Under the pieces are notes generated by a model. It saw only the letters and a program-made list of their open reading frames with translations. It was not told where the DNA came from and did no database searches. Below are positions 51,322 to 64,000 of a DNA stretch of 64,000 nucleotides, piece after piece. The stretch covers positions 112,788,547 through 112,852,546 of the forward strand of contig NC_035437.2 in assembly GCF_002127325.2 (NCBI RefSeq). The letters are read 5' to 3'. Position 1 is the stretch's first letter, and each line of letters starts with the position of its first letter. A program made the translations under genes and the position numbers. This DNA comes from Helianthus annuus. Its lineage: Eukaryota > Streptophyta > Magnoliopsida > Asterales > Asteraceae.

Positions 51322-52048
51322 TGTTAGGGCTGGAATTTTATTATACATGATCCTTACACGTGATCCTAACCAATGATCCTTGTTTCTTTGGCAGATAGTG
51401 ATCCTCAGCAGGACTTCAGGATCAGGATCATGGACCATTATAGGATCCTCATACTAACGGTCACCTCCGCTTAATGCAATGTTATTTTGCAGGAACATCT
51501 AGCAGGATACGCTCTTAGCATCATGATCAAGGGACGCGTCTTCACAATTATGGCAAGAGCTTAATCGGAGATAGACGTTGCACAGGATATGGAAACTTGG
51601 CTTGATTTATGGGCGGCAATTTAGGCTAGATTGTCTTTTATTTCTAAAGGGGTAATGAGCTGATAATTAGTCTTTTTACCTAAAATAGGTCACCTACACT
51701 TGTATAAATACCACTCTTCCTCATTTGGAAGAGGACACACGACATACAACACAATTCTCACACACTTAGACACTCAAAACAATAGTGATCCTTGTACTCA
51801 GCTCATTATCATCCGAAGTTGTAACTATATTTTTCTTATATTGAAGTTGGTGATCGGTAGTTGCCATCACCCGAGGTTTTTTATGCCGGAGATCATACAT
51901 TGATCAAGGGCTTTTTCCTCGTATAAATCATTGTGTCTTTGCATCTTTATCACAGAAGTGATCCTTTACTTTCATAATTAACCAAGCATCATACCCCGTT
52001 TACATAAAGTTTGGTTACATTATCCTTGTGTGATTTTTGACCAAAACA
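51322..52048 (+). repeat. 3' LTR of copy C
   Basis: 727 bp, the same length as the 5' LTR, with two mismatches seen by eye. Confidence 0.95.
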
Positions 52049-52053
52049 ATACC
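52049..52053. repeat. target site duplication (right), atacc
   Basis: Pairs with 41282-41286; copy B resumes here. Confidence 0.9.
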
Positions 52054-52216
52054 TGAGAATCCAAGTTAGGATCCTAACCTTTAACACTATAATCAAGATA
52101 ACCATAAGAAAAACCTTAGTGGATAATAAGGATTGAGGATCCTTAGTTGTTTGACTTCAAAAACCTGAAAATAGAATATAACTTGGGACTAAGCCAATAT
52201 AAAAGACAAGTTAGTA

Positions 52217-52305
52217 ACTGGGGACAAGCCCAACAATTCTGGGGACAAGCCCAAAGGATAACTGGGGACAAGCCCAAAGGATAACTGGGGACAAGCCCAA
52301 AGATC
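52217..52305. repeat. array of 23-bp repeats, copy B
   Basis: Four units of ctggggacaagcccaaagg type, nearly homogeneous; diverged units recur at about 52541-52600. Confidence 0.8.
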
Positions 52306-52833
52306 ATAGGTGAACTGGAGTATGGCCCTTACTGGCGACTATCCAAACTTAGTGACATGATAATGCCAAAACCTTAGCTAACGCGAAAACGTTAGAAACC
52401 TTAGGAACGGATGTATGGTACGTCTACCATTATACGTAGGATCCTAGGTATAGCCAGTACAATGGAATTATCAGCCCCTAAAGCGAGTACTGGTCCCAAA
52501 GACTTGAACTATACCAGGATCATCGTGCGCTACAGGCGAAACTGGGGACAAGCCCAAGGATAACTGGGGACAAGCCCAAACAACTGGGGTTAAACCCAAG
52601 GATCTGGATTGCTTCTGAAGATTGTCGACGATATGCTAAGGATACCTGGACTATCAAAACTCGGAATCTTATGAGAGAAGGATTAAGGATACATGATCCT
52701 TATCCTTAAATAAGAAAAAGAAAAGAAAATAGTTCAAGATTAGGATATTACCGGAGTAAGGATCAGTGACACCTCAAGGATCCTTCAAGGATACCTCTAA
52801 TGTAAGGATCATATGTGTCAGGAGGATCCTGCT

Positions 52834-55090
52834 TCACATGAAATATTTCTTCAAGTGGACAGCATTCCAGGCTCTTGGTAACAAATTACCTTCCATGGTT
52901 AGCAATCTATATGCCCCCTTTCCTGCTTCAGCTTCAATCAAATAAGGGCCTCCCCATTTTGGTGCCAATTTCCCATCAGCAGGATTGGTGGTATTCTGGA
53001 ATGCTTTTCTCAATACCATATCCCCAACTTGGAATTTCCTTATCCTGACATTTTTGTTGTAAGCACCAGCCATTTTTTGTTGGTAGCTAACCATCCTTAT
53101 CCTAGCCAAATCCCTGATTTCCTTAATAGTATCCAAATCTTGAGCCAGGTTCTCATCGTTTTCCTTAGGATCACGGGTACTTGTTCTAGCAGTTGGAACC
53201 ACCATTTCTGTTGGGATCACTGATTCTGCCCCAAATACCAAAGAGAAAGGTGTTTGACCAGTAGCATTCTTGGGGGTCGTCCTATCAGCCCAAAGCACAT
53301 AAGGTAATTCTTCTTCCCATTTCCCTTTCTTGGATCCAAGTTTCTTCTTCAAATTGTTGATGATGATCTTGTTGGATGATTCTGCTTGACCATTAGCTTG
53401 TGGGTGGACTGGTGTTGATATTATCATCTTAATCCCCCAGCTGTCACAAAAGTTAGTAGTTCTGCTCCCAATAAATTGGGAACCATTATCACATATAATT
53501 TCAGAAGGAATGCCAAATCTAGTTATAATATTTCTTTTAATAAAGGATATAACTTCCTTTTCTCTGACTTGGGCAAAGGCTTCAGCTTCTATCCACTTGG
53601 AGAAGTAATCAGTCATAGCCAACATGAACACTTTTCCACCAGGTGCCTTAGGGAGCTTGCCAACTATATCCATCCCCCATCTCATAAATGGCCAAGAGGA
53701 GGGTATAGGATGTAGAAATTCAGCCGGCTGGTGAAGGATATTGCTGTGTCTTTGACAAGGATCACACTTCTTAGAATACTCCACAGCATCCCTTTTCATA
53801 GTCGGCCAGTAGTATCCTGTCCTTAGGATCCTTGAGAACAATGCCCTGCCCCCAGTGTGGTTTCCACAATCTCCTTCATGGAAGTCTTTTAAAACTTCTT
53901 GAACTTCAGGATCCTCGATACATCTTAAATATGGTCCTGCAAGAGATCGCTTATACAACATATTATTTAAGATTGTGAATTGAGATACCTTAATTCTGAA
54001 AGCCCTAGGGTTTTTCTCCCATAGGAATCTCTCCGTGTTGTAAGTATCTCATGATTGGTGAGATCCATGATCCTGAACAAGATTGAGTATCCTCACTAGG
54101 GATCATTGCAGAATCCTCTTCTATTTCCATGGCCACCTGATTTTCAATAGCAGGAGCCAGGATATGGATGATGGGGATACTTATATCCTCTGGGATTTCA
54201 AAGATGATCCTAGATTAGCCAATGCATCAGCTTCTGTATTTTCTTCCCTTGGTACCTGTGTCAAACTAAAGAAAACAAAGGAGAGTGCCAATTCTTTGAC
54301 TATCTCTAAATATTTGGTTAGTTTTTCACCTTTAACAGCATAGGATCCATTAAAGTGATTAGTGATTAACAATGAATCCACGTATACCTCAAGATACCTG
54401 ATCCCCATAGGCTTAGCAATTTGCAACCAGCAATCAAGGCTTCATATTCAGCCTCATTGTTAGTGGCTTGGAACTCACAAGCTATTGAGTGGGGTATTAT
54501 GTCCCCCTGTGGCGATTTTAGTAGTATACCAAGCCCCGTGCCTTTAACATTTGAGGATCCATCAGTATGTAGTATCCAAGGATCCTTGGTCTCATACAGC
54601 TGCTGGACTTCCAATTCGGCTTCCTTTTGTAAATCACTACTGAAATCAGCCACAAAGTCTGCTAATGCTTGAGATTTGATGGCTGTTCTAGGCTCATATC
54701 TTATATCATGGGCACTAAGCTTTACTGCCCATTTAGCCATCCTTCCGGACATCTCTGGTTTCCTGAGGACATTCTTAATTGGAAAATTAGTTCTAACAAC
54801 AATAACATGGGTTTCAAAATAATGTCTTAGTTTAGTAGATGCCATAATTAGTGCAAGAATAAGTTTTTCAAGGTGTGAATACCTGGATTCAGCATCGAGT
54901 AAACTCTTACTACATAATAGACAGGATATTGTGTACCTTCATGATCCTTAACAAGGACTGCACTTACTGCTTTCGAGGATACCGCAAGATATAAGGATAA
55001 CACGTCTCCTTTTTCTGGTTTCATCAACGCTGGAGCTGAGGATAGGTATTCTTTGAGGGCTTGTAAAGCACTCTCATGCTTCTCAGTTCA
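52834..55090 (-). pseudogene. Tat copy B pol remnant: integrase and RNase H, RT deleted
   Basis: Reading on the minus strand from 55090: a short thumb piece (TEKHESALQAL), the degenerate first RNase H with frameshifts near 54910, the archaeal-type RNase H (54845-54366, LHTDGSS; frame break near 54420, continuing to 54181). A broken stretch follows to about 53961, then an open integrase to 52834 (HHCC, MDIVGK, CDNGSQF, NGQAESS, GDMVLRKAF). The whole RT catalytic domain is missing: at about 55090 the protease end (KPASK) is joined directly to FE-TEKHE of the RT thumb. The gene is dead. Confidence 0.85.
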
Positions 55091-55664
55091 CTCAAATTTC
55101 GAGGCTGGTTTCATTGATGAGGTGTAACAATCCTTAGCCTCTTGCTGATCACTATCGATCTTGATTATTCCCCAAGGGCTAGGGAGTTTCACACATTGAT
55201 GGTAGGTGGATGGGACTGCCTTCATATCGTGTATCCAGGGCCTGCCAAGGATAACATTACAACAAGATAAACAGTCAATAACACAAATTTTTTGATAATT
55301 ATGTAATCCTTCCACATAAATTGGGAGTTTGATGTCCCCCAGGGTTCTCTTAGTTTCTCCACTAAATCCTACAAGCACAGAGGATCTTGGTGTGATATCT
55401 GATTCAGGGATACCCATTTTCTTCAGAACATCAAGCTGGATAATGTTTACTGAGCTTCCTTCGTCAATAAGGATCCTGCAGACAAAATGGTTAGAAATAA
55501 AGAGGGTAATAACTAAACTATCATGATGAGGATCCTGGATGTCTACGCGATCATCCTCATCAAAGGTTATCACTTTTTCTTCCGAGACACTTGATGTCCG
55601 AATAGGTCTTTCTCCATTATCTATTTTAGCTTCCTTTGCATGCCTTTTAGCTGCTGAAAAGGAT
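55091..55664 (-). pseudogene. Tat copy B protease region, cut by copy D
   Basis: Minus-strand frame with FSAAKRHAKEAK, SSVSEEKVITFDEDDRVDIQDPHHDSLVI and the protease block CRILIDEGSSVNIIQ. The family has DGGSS in A, C and D, so this copy has changed a residue next to the catalytic Asp. The frame ends at the RT deletion joint. At 55664 the LTR of copy D begins and gag is lost beyond it. Confidence 0.8.
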
Positions 55665-56391
55665 TGTTTTGGTCAAAAATCACACAAGGATAATGTAACC
55701 AAACTTTATGTAAACGGGGTATGATGCTTGGTTAATTATGAAAGTAAAGGATCACTTCTGTGATAAAGATGCAAAGACACAATGATTTATATGAGGAAAA
55801 AGCCCTTGATCAATGTATGATCTCCGGCATAAAAAACCTCGGGTGATGGCAACTACCGATCACCGACTTCATATAAGAAAAATATAGTTACAACTTCGGA
55901 TGATAATGAGCTGAGTACAAGGATCACTATTGTTTTGAGTGTCTAAGTGTGTGAGAATTGTGTTGTATGTCGTGTGTCCTCTTCCAAATGAGGAAGAGTG
56001 GTATTTATACAAGTGTAGGTGACCTATTTTAGGTAAAAGGACTAATTATCAGCTCATTACCCCTTTAGAAATAAAAGACAATCTAGCCTAAATTGCCGCC
56101 CATAAATCAAGCCAAGTTTCCATATCCTGTGCAACGTCTATCTCCGATTAAGCTCTTGCCATAATTGTGAAGACGCGTCCCTTGATCATGATGCTAAGAG
56201 CGTATCCTGCTAGATGTTCCTGCAAAATAACATTGCATTAAGCGGAGGTGACCGTTAGTATGAGGATCACTATTATGGTCCATGATCCTGATCCTGAAGT
56301 CCTGCTGAGGATCACTATCTGCCAAAGAAACAAGGATCATTGGTTAGGATCACGTGTAAGGATCATGTATAATAAAATTCCAGCCCTAACA
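55665..56391 (-). repeat. 3' LTR of copy D
   Basis: 727 bp, TGTTTTGGTC to CCCTAACA in plus coordinates, followed by the minus-strand polypurine tract attgcccccaaaat. Confidence 0.9.
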
Positions 56392-56511
56392 ATTGCCCCC
56401 AAAATATAAGGAGTTTATTATAAATTAATGAGTTGTATTTTGTTTCGATCTTATCTCCAACGGGCGACTCCGAATAACTAGCCGTTACACATGGACTAGC
56501 CGTTGTGATCA

Positions 56512-56556
56512 TTACGTCATAGATGTGACAATCCCTGCAGATCATGATTATAAATA
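56512..56556 (+). promoter_or_regulatory. promoter of the accessory gene, copy D
   Basis: TTACGTCA at 56512-56519 and TATAAATA at 56549-56556; ATG at 56715. Same arrangement in all four copies. Confidence 0.6.
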
Positions 56557-56714
56557 GGAGATAGGGTGAGGATCAGTTTGTATTTAAATTCATGATATAC
56601 TCCCTTTATAATCTCCACCGAAGATTGATCAGGTATTCTCCTCTTCTCTCTTTCCTTTCTCTATTCTCTTTGCTCTGTTTTCTGTTTTTACTCTGTTTCC
56701 ATTCCGTCACAAGC

Positions 56715-58338
56715 ATGTTGCTCCGGAATTCTCCTCACAAGGATTCCAAGAAGAGTAGTCCCCTAAAAAGCCAGGGGATCATCAAGGATTCTCCTACGGA
56801 GAGGTGTTGTTTTACTGACGCTCACGTAGACAGAATTCGTCATCACTTTCCGGCGAATGCTGTTTTCAAATCCTTTGTTCCTACAGCTTTGAGCGACTTT
56901 GTTTCAGACGTCTGGGTGGCTCTTCCTGCTACTCCGTTCACTATAGGGTATTCGTATCCTTTTCCAACCTTCACCCAATCTTTCTTTTCCTTAACCGGCA
57001 TCTCTTATATCCAAGCTATGCCGATGATCTGGAGGGTTCTGTATACCTTCGAGAGGATCATTGAGCAGAAAGGGATTGATCTTGGGATGGCGGAGTTGGC
57101 CGAGCTTTATGATCTTACCACATTTGGTTCTCATCGGTACTTGCTGAAACGGAAAGCCGGGGAGGATCACCCTGTCTTCAAGGTCACTAAGAACGATACA
57201 AACTGGAAGCGTCGCTTTTTCTTTGTTAGGAGGGATTCCATCCCAGATGGGAAGGATCTGCCCAAGGAATGGGCCACTCATGGTAGGATAGAGGATCCTC
57301 GAAGGATCACTATCAGTCCTGTCCCATATGATGAGGATCACTAATGTCTTTTTTATCTCTTGTGCAGCTATATCCATCGCTCATCTGAAATTAACCCCTG
57401 CTGCAAGAGAGAGAGTCTTGGCTTTTAAAAAGCTTGATCCTGAGGTCAGAAGTTTCCAAGTCACCGTCCAAGATTCACAAGAAGTATCCTCTGCATCTGC
57501 CACTATGTCAAGTAAGTATCCTTATAGAAAATAAATTATATGTAAGATTGTTTGATTAATAAGGCAACTTATCTTGTTTTTTGATTGTGTAGGCGCTGGG
57601 AAGTCTGCCAGGTCTGTCAAATCTGCTTCTAAATTTGGGATAGATGATCTCACCAACGTCAAGTCTTCGAGGAAGAAGGCTCCTGCTGCCAGTCCTTCAG
57701 TTTCAGCCCCCAAGGCACCTATCCGGGGCAAGGGAAAAAAGAGGAAAACCTCTGAAGATCTCCAAGGATTTCCCCTCCTCCGTCAGCAATTCCTTGACTA
57801 CGTGAATGAGGTAAGGATCACTGCCCCTGTTGGTTATCCGTTTCGAATATCCTGTTTGTGTATCCTGTTTCTTTGAGGATCATCCGGTTCTGAACTTACC
57901 TTATTTCCCTTTTTGCAGAAACTTGCCGAGATCGAGACCTATCTTGGCCATGTTGAGGATCAAGAGAGCCAGATTGCCGACCTTCAACAAATGGGCGTGC
58001 TTAAGGATCTCAAGATAGCAGATCTTGAGAAGGAACTCCAGGCCACGAAGGATGAGGCTGCTCAGAGGTTGATCGATATGGATAGCGAGAAGCAGGAGAT
58101 CACCCAGGATGCCAAGGTCTCTGCGGCAATTGCTATGTACAAGATACAACTTCAGATGGCTGAGGAGGCTCAGGATCCTATCTTTGACAAAAGCTCGTGG
58201 GACGTTGAAGGTTGGAAGGCAAGGCTGGCAGACCTGGAGGACGAGGATGAGGCTGAGGATATCCCCATGCTGGAAGGCGGTGATGCTGAAAAGGATCAGG
58301 GTGGAGAGGCTGGTGGTGATGGAGCAGCGAAGGAGTAG
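56715..58338 (+). CDS. accessory gene of the Tat family, intact four-exon copy (449 aa)
   Basis: Exons 56715-57282, 57368-57511, 57593-57810 and 57919-58338; introns of 85, 81 and 108 bp, all GT-AG (donors GTAGGA, GTAAGT, GTAAGG; acceptors GTGCAG, GTGTAG, TTGCAG). Spliced length 1350 nt gives 449 residues and a TAG stop. Residues about 50-190 match my memory of Pfam PF04195 (putative gypsy type transposon): SFFSLTGISYIQAMPMIWRV, LYDLTTFGSHRY, WKRRFFFVRRD. Exon 3 encodes a Ser/Lys-rich basic linker with GKGKKRKTS, a possible nuclear localisation signal. Exon 4 is coiled coil (about residues 311-400) and ends in an acidic Gly-rich tail. It has its own TATA box, runs against pol and lies next to the 3' LTR. 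Antisense extra ORFs are known in Tat elements; the function is unknown. Confidence 0.85.
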
Positions 58339-58614
58339 GCTGCATGATTGGGCGATGATGGATATTGTTGACTAGGCCGGAGCCCAATTTTTTAGGTTTA
58401 GTAATGGTTTTTTGTGGTTGTTGATGGTTTGTGAACAATTATGGTCTGTAATCTTCGAACAATAGTTTTTAGGGTTAAGGATCCTGGATCCTTTGAACAG
58501 TAGGTAGGATTGCAAAAGGTGGAGGGATCCTCTGTTTGGGGGATGAAGCCTTTGTGATCCTGCCGCTTTTAATTTCCTGCACAATGCTAAGACCGCATAG
58601 ACAATGGACACCCT

Positions 58615-58668
58615 TTGCCAACCCATGTGGACGGGCCACGTTTTGCTGGTAGAAATGTGGGTTGGCAA
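58615..58668 (+). other. conserved hairpin after the accessory gene, copy D
   Basis: TTGCCAACCCA (58615-58625) and TGGGTTGGCAA (58658-58668), about 280 bp after the stop codon. The stem is unchanged in all four copies while loop bases vary. Confidence 0.7.
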
Positions 58669-59120
58669 TTTTGACAACTTTTTGAAAGGGTTAAAGATCC
58701 TTTTGTTTAATAATATAACTTTAATTTTTCTGGCTTATCTCGTGTTGTTATCCTTACCTTCTTGTTTCTTGATTGTTTTTGTAGTATATTTAAAGTAACA
58801 AGGGTTGAAAATATGTTATCCAAATTTAGGATATGATCCCAGATCAAATATCCTGATATTGAAAATTTTCAAAGTACTTTAATTCAAGGATCATAGGTTT
58901 GGTTGTCAAAGTGTAAGGGTCGGTTAGGATAGTGAGTATAATCAAAATAGTCAAGGATCATACCTGAGGATCCAAGTTAGGATCCTAACCTTCAATCGAG
59001 ACAATCATAGATAAGATTTTGATGGATAATAAGGATTAAGGATCCTTATGTGTTTAACTTTGACAATCCTGAAAAACGAAGCACAACTTGGGACTAAGCC
59101 AATGTAAGAATAAATTAGTA

Positions 59121-59251
59121 ACTGGGGCATGCCCAAAGGGTAACTGAGAATGATCCCGAGGATCACTGGGGACAAGCCCATAGGATAACTGAGAATGATC
59201 CCGGAGATCCTGGAAAGCCCAAAGGATAACTGGGGACAAGCCCAAAGGATC
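59121..59251. repeat. array of 23-bp repeats, copy D
   Basis: About six units alternate between ggggacaagccc and gagaatgatccc types; one unit is shortened (ctggaaagcccaaag). Confidence 0.8.
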
Positions 59252-59760
59252 GTATGTAAACTGGAGTATGGCCCTTTCTGGCGACTATCCAAACTTAGTG
59301 ACATGAAAATGTCAAAACCTTAGCTAACGTGAAAACGTTAGAAACCTTAGGAACGGATGTATGGTACGTCTACCATTATACGTAGGATCCTAAATATAGC
59401 CAGTACGATGAGGTTGTCAGCCCCGGAAGTGGGTACTGGTCCCAAAGACGTGAACTATATCAGGATCATCGTGCGCTGCTGGCGGAAACTGGGGATAATC
59501 CCAAGGATAACTGGGGTTGGACCCAAGGATCTGCGGTGCTTTTGAAGATCTTTGACGATATGCTGAAGATACCTGAACTATCATAACTCAAATGTTTCGT
59601 GAGTAGAGGATGAAGGATACATGATCCTTATCCTTAGGTAAAAAGTAAGAAAATGCAATAGTTTCTAGGATAAGCATATTACCAGAGTAAGGATCACTGA
59701 TATCACCGGGATCCTTCAAGGATACTTCAATGTAAGGATCACATGTATGAAGGATCATGT

Positions 59761-63066
<3,306 letters not shown>

Positions 63067-64000
63067 CTATTGCTCCCTTGGCTTCGAGGTTGGCTTCATA
63101 GATGAGGTATAACAATCCTTAGCCTCCTGCTGATCACTGTCGATCTTGATTATCCCCATGGGCTAGGGAGCTTCACACATTGATGGTAGGTAGATGGGAC
63201 TGCTTTCATATCGTGTATCCAAGGCCTGCCAAGGATAACGTTGCAACAAGATAAACAGTCAATAACACAAAATTTCTGATAATTATGTAATCCTTCCACG
63301 TAGATTGGGAGTTTGATGTCCCCCAGAGTTTTCTTCGTTTCTCCACTGAATCCTACAAGCACGGAGGATCTTGGTGTGATGTCTGATTCTGGGATACCCA
63401 TTTTCTTCAGAACATCAAGCTGGATAATGTTCACTGAGCTTCCTCCATCGATAAGGATCCTGCGGACAAAATGGTTAGAGATAAAGAGAGTAATAACTAA
63501 ACTATCATGATGAGGATCCTGAATGTTAATGCGATCATCCTCATCAAATGTTATCGTCTTCCCTTCTGAAACACTTGATGTTCTAATAGGCCTTTCTCCA
63601 TTATCCATTTTTGATTCTTTTGCATGTCTTTTGGCCGCCGAGAAGGATGTACCACAGATGTCTGATCCTCCGGATATAAAGTTGATCACTTGTGCATTTG
63701 CCGGAGGTGCTGGAGCTTTTTCGGGGATCCTTTCAGGATCCTGGGTCCTTTGCTTTTTTCTCCCCAGCAATTCTTTTAGATGCCCCTTGCTTAGCAGGTA
63801 TCCAATTTCTTTTCTTAAGGCTATGCAATCTTCAGTTAGATGCCCGAAATCCTCGTGGTATGCACACCATTTTGACTTGTCTTTAGTCCCGGATGGTTTA
63901 TCATTCTTCCTGGGCCACCTAGCTTTTTCACCTAGGTTCTGCATTGCAAGGATCAGTTCATGATTATCAACAGAAAAACAATATTCTGAGATTGGAGGAT
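63067..64000 (-). pseudogene. Tat copy D gag-protease, C-terminal part, one frameshift
   Basis: The window ends inside gag. Visible are the CX2HX4HX4C knuckle (WCAYHEDFGHLTEDC), the linker, and the protease (RRILIDGGSSVNIIQ) up to LPSPWG. There a G5 run of copies A and C is G4 (about 63154-63157), which shifts the frame to an immediate TAA (63150). The last ~28 codons before the leaky UAG are thus out of frame. Confidence 0.85.

Overview
This window looks like plant repeat-rich DNA: nested LTR retrotransposons from end to end, with no host gene, tRNA or rRNA that I can support. The lineages (Ty3/Gypsy Tekay chromoviruses, Ty3/Gypsy Tat elements with dual RNase H, and Ty1/Copia Sirevirus-type elements) are those of a large-genome flowering plant. 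The style of the proline-rich accessory ORF and of the Tekay LTRs reminds me of Asteraceae (lettuce or daisy family). That is an inference, not a demonstrated identification.

Layout. 1-5059 is the 3' part of a decayed forward Tekay element (gag, protease, RT, RNase H, integrase, chromodomain), followed by a piece of its 3' LTR. About 5590-9008 is a decayed reverse-strand relative (leader, proline-rich ORF, primer-binding site, LTR). At 9009 a forward Sirevirus-type Copia element starts; it is cut in its gag at 10509 by an older forward Tat element, called E here. E is interrupted three times: by a reverse-strand gag-only Sirevirus-like element (10844-16588, TSD ttaag), by an internally deleted Tekay element with almost identical LTRs (17952-26703, TSD ggttt), and at 28526 by a chain of reverse-strand Tat elements of a related family. 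In that chain A (28526-38760) and B (38761 onward) share one LTR. B is itself interrupted by forward copy C (41287-52048, TSD atacc) and reverse copy D (from 55665 past the window end). This gives up to five nesting levels.

The A-D Tat family is the most interesting part. Each copy carries gag-protease and pol (RT, degenerate RNase H, second archaeal-type RNase H, integrase) in one frame. Where the junction is seen, the two are separated by a UAG in the tobacco-mosaic-virus-type read-through context (CAA-UAG-CAA-UUA). Downstream of pol and convergent with it lies an accessory gene on the opposite strand, with its own TATA box, an ACGT-core motif and three GT-AG introns. In copy D it is open for 449 codons: a PF04195-like N-terminal region, a basic linker with a possible nuclear localisation signal, a coiled coil and an acidic tail. 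Between pol and this gene lie a variable array of ~23-bp repeats and a hairpin with a perfect 11-bp stem found in all four copies. The family is also saturated with the pentamer GGATC/GATCC in LTR, coding (all frames) and non-coding parts, which the Tekay elements are not.

Coordinates of LTR ends, TSDs, PBSs and exons were read directly from the sequence. Divergence statements come from comparison by eye, not from computed alignments.
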